A DNA stretch of 64,000 bases from Corynebacterium sp. KPL1814 (GCF_000478175.1 NZ_KI515777.1:280492-344491), one strand, 5' to 3'; numbered from the stretch's first letter, positions 16,366 through 24,982 are shown. A program made the numbers and translations. The notes: a model not told the origin generated them from the sequence alone.

Positions 16366-17190
16366 ATGAAAAACATAAAGACCAAAATCACCGCCGGACT
16401 CATCGCCCTCACCACAAGCCTCACCATGGCCCAGACTGCAAATGCGGACCAAGGCAAGGAAATGGTCACCTTCGGCGATTCCTTCACCGCCAACGGCGGC
16501 GCACCAGGAGACCGAGGATCAGCCTCTCCATATAAGCGCCCCTTCCACCCCTGCTTCAACGACAAACACAACTGGGCGCACCAAACCGCCAACAACCTCG
16601 ACCACAACCTCGCCGACTACTCCTGCAACGGAACCAGCGTCTGGATCAACCAATACGTCGACGACGCCATCGAAAAAGGCAACATCGGCCAAGACACCAA
16701 AGAAGTAGTGTTCATGTACGGCGGTCTCCAGCAAGGAACCTACTTCGATGCCCTAGCCAACGCCACCCTCCCCGACGTTCCCAAAGCCTCCACCTACCGC
16801 GGACTACTAGACTTCCAATTCAACAAAATTCGTAAAGCCGCACCCAACGCCCGCATCACCATGGTCAATTACGTCCCAATGACCGTCAACGACACCCTGT
16901 GCGTTGTAAACCACGACCAGCTGCAGCTCCCAGTAACTATCCCGGGCGCAACAATCGCAGAAGACGAATTCAACCGCGAAATCGGACGCGCAGCACACGA
17001 CCTCGGAGTCAACTTCATCAACCTCCACGACCAAGCAAAGACCCACGACCCCTGCCAACCAGACACCAACCAGCGATGGGCCACGCTCGTGCAGACCCCA
17101 ACCGCCCCATCCGTCATGCCACTACACCCAACAGACGTAGGACACGACGGAATGACCCAAATCATTACCCGAGAACTCCAAAACCACTAA
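16366..17190 (+). CDS. Secreted SGNH/GDSL-type hydrolase
   Basis: The mature part follows a signal peptide (MKNIKTKITAGLIALTTSLT, cut after ANA). Block I is VTFGDSFTANGG with the nucleophile Ser. Block V is LHPTDVGHDGM, with the His of the catalytic pair. Six cysteines could form disulfides, as in secreted actinobacterial SGNH lipases. The start at 16366 is chosen for the signal peptide. An in-frame ATG at 16318 directly abuts the IS end. Codons are strongly C/A-biased (AAC, CCA, GAC), unlike the neighbours, and IS material lies on both sides, which suggests import. The substrate is unknown; esterified lipids are likely. Confidence 0.8.
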   Translation: MKNIKTKITAGLIALTTSLTMAQTANADQGKEMVTFGDSFTANGGAPGDRGSASPYKRPFHPCFNDKHNWAHQTANNLDHNLADYSCNGTSVWINQYVDDAIEKGNIGQDTKEVVFMYGGLQQGTYFDALANATLPDVPKASTYRGLLDFQFNKIRKAAPNARITMVNYVPMTVNDTLCVVNHDQLQLPVTIPGATIAEDEFNREIGRAAHDLGVNFINLHDQAKTHDPCQPDTNQRWATLVQTPTAPSVMPLHPTDVGHDGMTQIITRELQNH

Positions 17191-17278
17191 CCAAAGCACG
17201 AACCCGCAACACCACCGAAAACGCCATGAACTAGTCCCCAAGAGTTAGACGGGTTTAATTCAAGAAGGTTTGGGGAGC

Positions 17279-17317
17279 AAGGGCCTGACTCCGATATTGC
17301 ATCGGGGTCAGGCCCTT
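17279..17317. repeat. GGGCCTGAC dyad at an IS scar
   Basis: The arms AAGGGCCTGACTCCGAT and ATCGGGGTCAGGCCCTT pair with one G-T wobble around a five-base loop. The dyad sits directly behind the stop of the IS3 relic on the minus strand. It belongs to the same motif family as the dyads at 47503-47547 and 47917-47957. Confidence 0.7.
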
Positions 17318-17320
17318 AAG

Positions 17321-17705
17321 TCATTGTTGGGTGCGTTCGGTGTTGTACCACTGGATGTAATCTTCGATCGCCTGGGTGAACTCCTCGACGGTGCTGAAGT
17401 CTTCTCCGTGGTATGTCTCGCTTTTCAGGTGACCGAAAGCGTTCTCTATTACTGCGTTGTCGTAGCAGTTGGCTGTACGCGACATCGACTGAACGCCGCC
17501 GTTGTCGTGGATCAATGTCCGCCAGGTTGAATGCTGGTATTGGAAGCCTTCATCTGTATTTTTCAGCTAGGCATTTTCGGCCGGCAACAGTTCGTTTTTG
17601 CGACGCTGTTTGTCTCCTTCAGTAAGCCCCTCCGGCTTGGTGCCCCTGCCCTGTTCGAAACGCTCCACCATTTGCTCGCGCTGCGTTTCACTTAGCGAAC
17701 TTCAT
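17321..17705 (-). pseudogene. IS3-family relic with internal deletion
   Basis: The minus strand first reads like an OrfA (SETQREQMVERFEQGRGTKP, then KQRRKNELLPAENA and a stop at the next codon). Without changing frame it continues as the end of an OrfB: LKNTDEGFQYQHSTWRTLI, then SMSRTANCYDNAVIENAFGH with the catalytic Glu and YIQWYNTERTQQ at the end. About 250 codons between the OrfA coiled coil and the last catalytic block are gone. The element is inactive. Confidence 0.8.
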
Positions 17706-17720
17706 AGTCCCAAAGAAAAA

Positions 17721-17770
17721 TGCTCCCCACTAGTTGGTAGCTGATTTCTCAGTCCAACTACTGGGGAGCA
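17721..17770 (-). terminator. Intrinsic terminator of cmtB
   Basis: Arms of 17 bases (TGCTCCCCAGTAGTTGG and its partner, one mismatch) enclose a 16-base loop. On the minus strand they are followed by TTTTTCTTT, and they lie 35 bases behind the cmtB stop. Confidence 0.8.
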
Positions 17771-17805
17771 GTTCAAACGGCGCGGGGATAGTCCGTTAGT
17801 GAGCC

Positions 17806-18840
17806 TTACCAGGCATTCAAAGCGTTGAGAACGCGTGGCTTGGAAGCATTGAGCTGGTAGTCCCATTGGTACCAGTTATGCAAGCCCTCGGCCGGGTAGC
17901 TCACCGTTGGGTTCAGACCCTGCAGTCGAGCGGCGCCTTCCCAAGCGCGGGTGGTCAGCTGAGAACCAACCTCCAGTGCGACACCCGGTGCTTGGAACTT
18001 CGGTGGGAGGGTTTCCTTATCCAATTGACCCGGCATACCGGATGCGGCTGAAATATAAACATCGGTACCACCATCGCGCAGCTGCGGAATCAGCATGAGC
18101 GGGTCATTCTGGAAACGCCTTGGGTTAAATAGGGAACCGTACATGGCGTTGACATTGAACCCGCCTACATCCAGCATGGCCAAACGAAGGACAGTCTGGG
18201 CACCTGGAACCGTCATAGTCAAGTAACCAGAGTAGGACAGTACCTGCTTGAACTGGTCAGTGTGCTTAGCAGCCAAAGTCATGGCGGAACCGGCACCCAT
18301 GGAGAGGCCAGCGATCGCATTGTTGTTGCGGGCCACGCCAAAGTTCTGCTCGAGGTAGGCAGGAAGCTCCTGGGTAAGGAAGGTCTCCCACTTGTAGTTA
18401 ACCGGATCGTTCGGATCATACTTGCCCGGTGCCTGCCAGTCGGCATAGAAAGAAGACTCGCCACCTGCCGGCATCACGAGGGTGAGGTTGCTGTCCGAGT
18501 AGGTCTTTGCGGCATTAACCTCGCTATGCGGGCTAACCCAGCCGCTGGTTGCGTAGGTAGCGCGCATGCCATCCAATAGGTAGAAACCAGCGTTGCCGCC
18601 ATTCTTTGCGGACTGAATCTGTACCGGGATATTACGGTTCATGGACGGGGACCAGACATCACAGCGCTGAACCCAAAATGCAACTGGGTCCCATTCACAG
18701 GTGCCAGTATTATCCGGACGCAGCCAATCGCGGTTTCCCGCGTGTGCCTGCTGCGTGCCGCCTGCCACTACGGCGAGGCCAAGCGCTACGGCCACCGCCA
18801 TGATGACCGATAGGACGCGTCCCCTCAAAGATGCAGTCAT
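17806..18840 (-). CDS. cmtB: Mycolyltransferase CmtB (antigen 85 type)
   Basis: This 344-residue secreted enzyme transfers corynomycolates between trehalose and the cell wall. A signal peptide (GRVLSVIMAVAVALGLAVVAG, cut near AHA) is followed by a single esterase domain. It has LVMPAGGESSFYADW, AGLSMGAGSAM with Ser180, and GLHNWYQWDYQL with the His. There are no LGFP repeats. The start is at MTASLRGR because GGAGGAGAAAG sits directly before it; an in-frame upstream start lacks a ribosome site. In other corynebacteria cmtB lies next to cop1; here 3 kb of mobile DNA lies between them. A sigma-D-like promoter is at 18883-18909. Confidence 0.93.
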   Translation of the reverse strand: MTASLRGRVLSVIMAVAVALGLAVVAGGTQQAHAGNRDWLRPDNTGTCEWDPVAFWVQRCDVWSPSMNRNIPVQIQSAKNGGNAGFYLLDGMRATYATSGWVSPHSEVNAAKTYSDSNLTLVMPAGGESSFYADWQAPGKYDPNDPVNYKWETFLTQELPAYLEQNFGVARNNNAIAGLSMGAGSAMTLAAKHTDQFKQVLSYSGYLTMTVPGAQTVLRLAMLDVGGFNVNAMYGSLFNPRRFQNDPLMLIPQLRDGGTDVYISAASGMPGQLDKETLPPKFQAPGVALEVGSQLTTRAWEGAARLQGLNPTVSYPAEGLHNWYQWDYQLNASKPRVLNALNAW

Positions 18841-18882
18841 CTTTCTCCTCCACAAAGTACTCAATTATTGTTCTTTGGCTTT

Positions 18883-18909
18883 ATCGCTGGGAACCTGTGA
18901 ATCGTTAAC
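18883..18909 (-). promoter_or_regulatory. Sigma-D-type promoter of cmtB
   Basis: GTTAACG, 16 bases, CGAT on the minus strand, followed by AAAG. The same arrangement and spacing occurs before pks13. It lies 43 bases before the cmtB start. Confidence 0.7.
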
Positions 18910-18979
18910 ACCCCTCAGCGAAAACCTCACTGAAAGGCAGTGTAGTTCACTCACAGGCTTTTTGCCTCATTATCAACCA

Positions 18980-20701
18980 TCATTGCAGGTAATCCCCCGG
19001 ATCGGAGGAAAAGGTTAGGGTCCTTCCCTCTGTCAGGGAAAATTTAATATTTTCTAAGAATCGGCCCCAGGTTAGCGGTTGCCTATAGGTGGCAAAGAGT
19101 TTCTGGAAATTGGCATCATTAAGCGCAGTGCGTGCTTGCCACGCGGAATCTTTATCCTGCCCCAGCAATAGGGAGTCAATATCCACTGCAGAATCGGCAA
19201 TCTGCCACGCCACACCAAGGCTCTTATCATGGCCAATGCGCCCGCCCTCGATGCGGGGCTGGCGCGCTGCTAGGGGATTACTGAGCCCAATTTCATCGAG
19301 CACGCGCACCTCAAGCGGGGCATTCATAGAAGTAAGACCGAGGCTAAGAAAATACACAGTGGGAGGATCGGAGCGTTCCGGATCCGCGGGCACCGTCGTC
19401 CACGATGGCTGGCCCCCTTCCTTGATATAGCGGAAGGTCATGGCATCGCCGGCTGCCAAGTCCTGCACCGCTTTTTCGTAGTCATTCATCAAATCCATAC
19501 CCAGGAAATCCTCGGCCCGGCGAGGTGGTTCCTGCCGGTTGGTGATATCGGTCCAATAGTCCCGCTCATCCACAACAGTAAGCTTCCCCGCGTACGCAGC
19601 GCGGTCTACCGGGTGGCCATGCACGACAATAACGAGAGCCCACACCGCAGAGAATACGGCAGCCCACCAGGTTCGTAAATTAACTACGAAGATGGGCAGG
19701 AGCGCGGCAAAAAGCGGAAGCAGCAACATGCGTCCATGCATAAAATCGCCGCCCACGTGCACAACATACAAGGCATGCAAAAGCGCAGCGCCCAAGAATA
19801 TATAAACCACAGTCTGCAGCGAGCGCAGCGCCGGCGGGCGAAAATTGGCTTTCCATAGCGCCGCCACTGCCAGCACGATGAGTGGGAGGTACAGCGCGTA
19901 GGGCACCATAAAGTCACCCAGATACGCAAACCCTTTGCCCCACGCGGAACCGGCCGCGGATTTCGCAACGGCGGTATGAGGCGTAAGCAGGCCGTAGTAG
20001 CCCATGCGGAAGACTTGATACCCCAGGGGCAGGGGCAAGGCGGCAGCGATAACCTTCCACGAACGCGTGCTCACTATGAGTACAACGCCAACCAAGCCGC
20101 CATACAGGGCGAGCTCAGGGCGAATGAGCCAGGACAGCCCCGCCCAGAATGCCAACCCATACACGAGAGGATCGGGCGGCAATTCTTGTCGCGGTCGCGC
20201 CCATGAAATCAGCATCCACCACAAGACGGCCAAGTAGAAAAGACACAGGCTCCATTCCAAGCCGGAGGTAAAAAAGTCCCGTGCCGGTGGCAGGGCCAGA
20301 TACACCAAGGCACCAGCGGGAAGAACAATTCCCTTGTGCATGCTTGCCGATGCCCACGTGCCCACCACCATCGCCGCAACCGCCAGGATAAGCCCGAGGT
20401 AGATGGCGATCGTTTCGAGCTCAGCACCGCTTACCCACCGCGCCACAAAGATGAGGTATTGCCAGACCGTGGAGGTATTGGCCTCGACGCGCTCGCCCAC
20501 ATTGAACACAGGCTCGTTGCCGGCCTCTAAGTTGCGGACGGTGCGCAGGACGATGAGTCCATCATCGGCGATCCAGCGGCGGGCAAAGCCACCCCACAAA
20601 GAAAAAACACCGATAATAAGAACCGAGGCGGGTACGCTCCAACGTACGATTCTCTTGTTACCGGTGTTAACCACGTGGGGTGAGTATATCAGGTCCCTCA
20701 A
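18980..20701 (-). CDS. aftB: Arabinofuranosyltransferase AftB
   Basis: This 573-residue GT-C membrane enzyme adds the terminal beta-1,2-arabinofuranose residues of arabinogalactan, the sites that receive mycolates. About ten transmembrane segments fill residues 20-400, with RWIADDGLIVLRTVRNL in the first outer loop. The Asp pair there is the usual GT-C catalytic position. A soluble C-terminal domain of about 170 residues follows. The start is uncertain: the TTG at 20701 follows AGAAGATC, and a GTG ten codons in is possible. It is the last gene of the glfT2-PAP2-ubiA-aftB unit. Confidence 0.85.
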   Translation of the reverse strand: MRDLIYSPHVVNTGNKRIVRWSVPASVLIIGVFSLWGGFARRWIADDGLIVLRTVRNLEAGNEPVFNVGERVEANTSTVWQYLIFVARWVSGAELETIAIYLGLILAVAAMVVGTWASASMHKGIVLPAGALVYLALPPARDFFTSGLEWSLCLFYLAVLWWMLISWARPRQELPPDPLVYGLAFWAGLSWLIRPELALYGGLVGVVLIVSTRSWKVIAAALPLPLGYQVFRMGYYGLLTPHTAVAKSAAGSAWGKGFAYLGDFMVPYALYLPLIVLAVAALWKANFRPPALRSLQTVVYIFLGAALLHALYVVHVGGDFMHGRMLLLPLFAALLPIFVVNLRTWWAAVFSAVWALVIVVHGHPVDRAAYAGKLTVVDERDYWTDITNRQEPPRRAEDFLGMDLMNDYEKAVQDLAAGDAMTFRYIKEGGQPSWTTVPADPERSDPPTVYFLSLGLTSMNAPLEVRVLDEIGLSNPLAARQPRIEGGRIGHDKSLGVAWQIADSAVDIDSLLLGQDKDSAWQARTALNDANFQKLFATYRQPLTWGRFLENIKFSLTEGRTLTFSSDPGDYLQ

Positions 20702-20736
20702 GATCTTCTAGTTCAACACGTCTATGCCACCGCTGC

Positions 20737-21717
20737 TTAGACCAATGGCATGATGTAGACGGCCATGGCGATGCAGGCCAGCCAAGCGATGGCGAGGATC
20801 TGCAGGGTGCGGTCCCCCAACGCGATTTCTTCCGGCGCACCACCTTGGCCGCGGTCCACGTCGGCGGCATAGCGCAGGATGGCGATGGTAAACGGCACCA
20901 TGGAAATCTGGTACCACACACCACCAGAGGTTGCGGCATTAGCCAGTTCAAAGCCCCACAGGGAGTAGAAGACCACCACGGCGGTGGCCGCTAGCGTCCA
21001 GACAAAGCGCAAGTAGGTCGGCGTATAGCCCTGCAAGGATTTGCGAATCTTCGCACCGGTCTTTTCCACCAGTAGGATTTCGGCATAGCGCTTACCGGAG
21101 GCCATAAACAGCGAGCCAAAGGCAGCAACCAGCAAGAACCACTGCGAAAGCTCAATATCGGCGGCCACGCCGCCGGCCATGGTGCGCAGCATGAATCCGG
21201 AGGACACCAGCGCAATATCGATGACCGGAATATGCTTCCAGCCAAAGCAATAGCCCAGCTGCAGGGCGATATAAACCGCCATGACGATGGCTAGCTCTAG
21301 TCCAGCGGTGGCCAAAAAAGACAGCCCGATGGACAGGCCAACGAGCACCACAGCCATGACATAGGCCACCTTGATGGGCAGCACGCCCGAGGCAATCGGG
21401 CGGAAGCGCTTGGTCGGGTGCTCCTGGTCCTCGCGCCAATCCTTGGCGTCATTAATCAGGTAGATGGAAGAAGCGCCGAGGCAGAAGACGATGAAGGCTA
21501 GGAGGACATCGACAAGCACGCGCCCGTGAAAGAGCGAGTCCGCACCGGCCGCAGCGGGCGCGGCCAGCACGAGAATGTTTTTTACCCATTGCTTCGGGCG
21601 CAGGGCCTTGACCATGCCATCGGCCAAATTCTTCGGCGGCTTGCGCTTGCGTCCGGTATCGACGCCGGACGTATGCGGCTCCGAATGGAGAAAGTGCTGG
21701 TTGCCGTCCTCACTCAT
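20737..21717 (-). CDS. ubiA: Decaprenyl-phosphate phosphoribosyltransferase (UbiA family)
   Basis: This 326-residue polytopic prenyltransferase joins phosphoribose (from PRPP) to decaprenyl phosphate, the first committed step towards the arabinose donor DPA. The Mg-diphosphate motif INDAKDWREDQEHPTKRFRP is complete, and a second acidic motif is in GWKHIPVIDIALVSSGF. Nine membrane segments are predicted. The cytoplasmic N-terminus of about 35 residues is hydrophilic. The start overlaps the end of the PAP2 gene by eight bases. Confidence 0.92.
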   Translation of the reverse strand: MSEDGNQHFLHSEPHTSGVDTGRKRKPPKNLADGMVKALRPKQWVKNILVLAAPAAAGADSLFHGRVLVDVLLAFIVFCLGASSIYLINDAKDWREDQEHPTKRFRPIASGVLPIKVAYVMAVVLVGLSIGLSFLATAGLELAIVMAVYIALQLGYCFGWKHIPVIDIALVSSGFMLRTMAGGVAADIELSQWFLLVAAFGSLFMASGKRYAEILLVEKTGAKIRKSLQGYTPTYLRFVWTLAATAVVVFYSLWGFELANAATSGGVWYQISMVPFTIAILRYAADVDRGQGGAPEEIALGDRTLQILAIAWLACIAMAVYIMPLV

Positions 21718-22228
21718 GCGTCTTTCCCTTCGTCATTGCCCGCGCGGTAGCAGCGCCAATGGCTGCGCCCGCAACGGTATCGGTTGGATAGTGCACCCCG
21801 AGCACCATACGCGATGCCATCATCACCGGCACTCCCACAAGCGGTGCCTTGGACCCCGTCAGGCGGGATAGGCCCACCAAAAAGGCCGTGGTGGAGGTGG
21901 CATGCGAGGACGGGAAGGATAGGCGCGAGGGGGTTTTGACCCCAACGCGCACGTAGGAATAATCGGGCCGCTTGCGCCGGACGATGCGCTTGAGCACCAC
22001 GCTTGCCGCATGCGCGGTAAACGCCGCGGCACCGATCCGAATCCACTCCTCCCGGCGTTGCTTGTCCAAACTGGCCCCAAGTGCCGCGCCACCCATCCAG
22101 CCCAGGGCGTGCTCGCCCAAGTGGCTTAATCCGCGGGCGGCGGGCAGCACTCCCGGCACGTCAAAGGCGGCGTTCTGGATGGACTCCAAGACGTGGGATT
22201 CTGCGATGGAAAGCTTATTGGGCATCAA
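21710..22228 (-). CDS. PAP2-type membrane phosphatase (Rv3807c type)
   Basis: This 172-residue protein has the three acid-phosphatase motifs: KRIVRRKRPD, FPSSHATST and SRMVLGVHYPTD. The mycobacterial ortholog lies at the same place, and its proposed substrate is decaprenyl-phosphoribose-5-phosphate, the UbiA product. The enzyme would then make decaprenyl-phosphoribose for epimerisation by DprE1/DprE2. It overlaps glfT2 upstream and ubiA downstream, so the three are translationally linked. Confidence 0.88.
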   Translation of the reverse strand: MMPNKLSIAESHVLESIQNAAFDVPGVLPAARGLSHLGEHALGWMGGAALGASLDKQRREEWIRIGAAAFTAHAASVVLKRIVRRKRPDYSYVRVGVKTPSRLSFPSSHATSTTAFLVGLSRLTGSKAPLVGVPVMMASRMVLGVHYPTDTVAGAAIGAATARAMTKGKTHE

Positions 22229-24167
22229 AAACCTTCTTCCAGGAGGACCGCGCGGTCAATTCCGGCAACGCGGCGCGGTATTGTGCCCGCAGGTCATCGA
22301 AGTTCTCTTCGATTTCTTTCAGCAGGCTGCGGGTTTCAACGATAAGCTCCTTGGCCAAATCGCGGTCGCGCTTGCGGAAGGCCACGCCCGTGCCGCCGGC
22401 CGTGGAAACGGTGGCGGAGTCAACGCGGGAAAGGGTAAACCAGCGCGCCTCGTCCGGGGTGAGGTTCAGCTGTGGCGCCGCGTGATGCGCGGGATCCTCC
22501 TTGCTCAGCAGGTGCTTAAGCCCCTTTGCTGCCCACGGCAGCTTCTTGACCTTGGCCAAGCGCCCGCCCACATTGCGGGTGGGAACGCCCGGCGCGCCGG
22601 TCGGCGCCGGCAGCTGGTCTGCGGATTCGATGATGACCGCATCCGAGTAGTTCTTGCGGATCTCCGCGATGCGCGGCAGCGAGGTATCCAAGATATCGAA
22701 GAGGTGGTCCGGTCCCGCCAGGAAGTCCTTCATGGCCTCAATTTGGATGGCCATGGTGGAGTATTCCATGCACATGGTGTGCTTGAGCGTGGACTTAAAG
22801 ATGGACTTGGTAATGCCAGATACTGCGCCATCGTGGTACAGCGAGGCCACGATCAAGCGGTTGCGCAGGTGGAAATAGGCCTGCCAGTCAATGGCATCGT
22901 CCTTATCCGCCCAAGCCATGTGCCAGATGGCCGCGCCCGGCCAGGTCACCGTGGAGAAGCCATTGCGGGCGGCGCGCAGGGAGTACTCGGTATCGTCCCA
23001 CTTGATAAACAGCGGCAGTGGCTGACCGTTGGTCTCTGCCACCACGCGCGGGAAGAGGCACATCCACCAGCCGTTATATTCCACGTCCACGCGGCGGTGC
23101 AGCGCGCGAGAATCGTACTTCTTTGGATCCACATGGGTTTCTGGCGTGCCAATGGCGCGCAGCGGGTACTTGGCAAAGTCGTGGTCATACACGGCATGCG
23201 GCGCGGCGCCCCACATGAAATCGGAGCGGTTGACCTGCTCACCGGTGGTGCGCAGCTGGGAGCGTTCCTGCAGGTTGAGCATCTGCCCGCCAACGATGAT
23301 CGGCTTTTCCGCATAGCGTGCGGCTTGCACCGCGCGCAGCACGGAGTCCGGTTCGATGGCAATGTCATCGTCCATATACAAGATGAAGGGCGAATCCGTA
23401 TTCTCCAGCGCCTCGTACATAATGCGGGAATAGCCGCCGGAGCCGCCCAGGTTGCCCTGACGGAATTCGCGGAAACGCTCGCCAAAGTGGGCCACCGCCT
23501 CGTCGTAACCCGGCTCATCGGCCGGGTGCTGGTTGCCTTGGTCCGGCATGAGGACGAAGTCAATGATCTCATCCACCACGGGATCTTCTGCCAGGGCCTG
23601 CAGGGCAGCGACGGCATCGGTGGGGCGGTTGAAGGTGGGAATACCGACGGCGACGCGCTTTTCGGAAGGGGCGAGCTCGGTGCCATCGGGAAGCGTTTGC
23701 GCCGCTGGGGCCTGCGGGGAGCACCAGGCTGCATCCGACACCGTGGTTTCCTTTTCCGCGGTGATATCGAACCACAGCCAGCCGCCGTCCTCGAAGTTTT
23801 TCAGCGGCAGCTCAAACTCGTGGTGGCCGGTGCCCACGAGGTGGTTGGCCACGGAGATGCGCTGGCCATCCTGCTTGGAACGGTACAAAGAAACGTTGGC
23901 CTGACCCTCGATCTCCAGGCTTAAAACCACCGAGCGCAATTGCGACCAGCGGCGCCAGTAGGAGGCTGGGAAGGCGTTGAAGTAGGTTTCAAAGGAGGCT
24001 TCCTCGCCGGCCGGGATGGTCACGGCGGTGCGGTTTGTCCAGCTCAAGCGCTCGCGGTTTTGCTCCGCCTCGATGAGGTAGAGCATGCGTACATCAAAGG
24101 GTTCGCCGCGCTTGGGCAGCAAGATTCGCTGCAGGGGCTCATAGGCCGAGGTGTTGTTGGCAGTCAC
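22215..24167 (-). CDS. glfT2: Galactofuranosyltransferase GlfT2
   Basis: This 650-residue GT2 enzyme polymerises the galactan chain from UDP-galactofuranose. An N-terminal beta-sandwich (about 1-160) precedes the GT-A domain. DDD at 266-268 (YMDDDIA) binds the metal and nucleotide, WDDTEYS at 390-396 is the catalytic acidic motif, and IWHMAW with His416 completes the metal site. A helical C-terminal domain follows. All three motifs match mycobacterial GlfT2. The start is a GTG with GGAG about 13 bases away. It heads the glfT2-PAP2-ubiA-aftB unit and draws its donor from Glf (29021-30217). Confidence 0.95.
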   Translation of the reverse strand: MTANNTSAYEPLQRILLPKRGEPFDVRMLYLIEAEQNRERLSWTNRTAVTIPAGEEASFETYFNAFPASYWRRWSQLRSVVLSLEIEGQANVSLYRSKQDGQRISVANHLVGTGHHEFELPLKNFEDGGWLWFDITAEKETTVSDAAWCSPQAPAAQTLPDGTELAPSEKRVAVGIPTFNRPTDAVAALQALAEDPVVDEIIDFVLMPDQGNQHPADEPGYDEAVAHFGERFREFRQGNLGGSGGYSRIMYEALENTDSPFILYMDDDIAIEPDSVLRAVQAARYAEKPIIVGGQMLNLQERSQLRTTGEQVNRSDFMWGAAPHAVYDHDFAKYPLRAIGTPETHVDPKKYDSRALHRRVDVEYNGWWMCLFPRVVAETNGQPLPLFIKWDDTEYSLRAARNGFSTVTWPGAAIWHMAWADKDDAIDWQAYFHLRNRLIVASLYHDGAVSGITKSIFKSTLKHTMCMEYSTMAIQIEAMKDFLAGPDHLFDILDTSLPRIAEIRKNYSDAVIIESADQLPAPTGAPGVPTRNVGGRLAKVKKLPWAAKGLKHLLSKEDPAHHAAPQLNLTPDEARWFTLSRVDSATVSTAGGTGVAFRKRDRDLAKELIVETRSLLKEIEENFDDLRAQYRAALPELTARSSWKKVFDAQ

Positions 24168-24265
24168 GATTGCTTCGATTCTCCAAACGATTCAAACAGT
24201 AGTCAGCGACCTAGCGTAGTTGCTTTCGCGCGCCTGCTCGGGTTTACACGCGGACAATAAAAGAA

Positions 24266-24290
24266 GGGCCGAGGAATTCCTCCTCGGCCC
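24266..24290 (-). terminator. Intrinsic terminator behind the pseudo-phosphatase gene
   Basis: A perfect 10-bp stem (GGGCCGAGGA and its complement, five-base loop) is followed on the minus strand by TTCTTTTATT. It insulates glfT2 from the upstream gene. Confidence 0.88.
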
Positions 24291-24310
24291 AGGGCTTATG
24301 GTGCCTCCCC

Positions 24311-24898
24311 TTATGCATTCACGCGCTCGGTTACCGGGTCGATGCCCAGCTTGTTCAGCATGTAGTAGACGCGGGCTTCTAGGTCATCGGCAAGCTCGCG
24401 GGCCTGCTCAACGGTCTCAGCCGGGGCGATGTCCCAGATTTTGATGTCCTTGCCGGCCTCATCGCGCTCGATCTCGCGTCCCAGGTAAACGATGTAGTCC
24501 GGCATGGCCACGGTGCGCACCTCTTCGAGGTACTTCTTAGGAGCTTGGCCCATGCCGCGCTCGCTCATGACGTGGGCCAGGTGGTCATTGCCGTCATTTT
24601 CCGGGTGCGCGGCGGCGGTATCGACGTAAAGCGCCTCCCCCGCGTGCTTCTTAGTGAGGTCCGCTGCGGCCTTGGCCAGGGCGTGGTTATTGCCCGCGGC
24701 GAAGCGAACGTGGATGCGGTGGGCGCCGAAGAACTCGCGCACCTCGCGCTCTACCAGCACGGGGATGAATTCCACGAGCTCGGCGTTGGCGGTGTGCTTG
24801 GCGATGACCTCGTCCAACTTCGTATCGATTTCAGCACGGGTATATCCGTGACCGTACTTGGTGTGCAGGTCATGACGGAGGGTTTCAAACTGGTTCAT
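24311..24898 (-). CDS. Low-molecular-weight-phosphatase-like protein without catalytic loop
   Basis: The protein has 195 residues. Its N-terminal 75 (TRAEIDTKLDEVIAKHTANA, then EFIPVLVEREVREFF) look like the three-helix dimerisation domain attached to some actinobacterial arsenate reductases. The rest follows the low-molecular-weight phosphatase/ArsC fold, with HVRFAAGNNHALAKA at the place of the usual C-x5-R loop, then PENDGNDHLAHVMSERGMG and MPDYIVYLG. No Cys or Arg is present in that loop, so phosphatase or arsenate reductase activity is not expected. A binding role is more likely. The start MNQFET follows AAAGGGG. Promoter and operator-like palindrome are at 24939-24982. Family assignment is by pattern only. 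Confidence 0.55.
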   Translation of the reverse strand: MNQFETLRHDLHTKYGHGYTRAEIDTKLDEVIAKHTANAELVEFIPVLVEREVREFFGAHRIHVRFAAGNNHALAKAAADLTKKHAGEALYVDTAAAHPENDGNDHLAHVMSERGMGQAPKKYLEEVRTVAMPDYIVYLGREIERDEAGKDIKIWDIAPAETVEQARELADDLEARVYYMLNKLGIDPVTERVNA

Positions 24899-24938
24899 TG
24901 TTATCCCCTTTCCTGAATTCTTCCCCCGTTTGCTTGTT

Positions 24939-24982
24939 GTTAACTTAAAGTTAACTTTACAACGTAGTGTGACATACGTCAA
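24939..24982 (-). promoter_or_regulatory. Sigma-A promoter overlapping a perfect palindrome
   Basis: The minus strand has TTGACG, 17 bases, TAAAGT. The -10 runs into GTTAACTTTAAGTTAAC, a perfect palindrome with 8-bp arms (24939-24955) where transcription should start. That position suits a repressor. The core TTAAAGTTAA recurs at the same place before lsr2. Confidence 0.7.

Noticed and set aside
21972-23924. Plus-strand open frame of 650 codons across glfT2
   Set aside because: Antisense shadow of glfT2; no domain or ribosome site.
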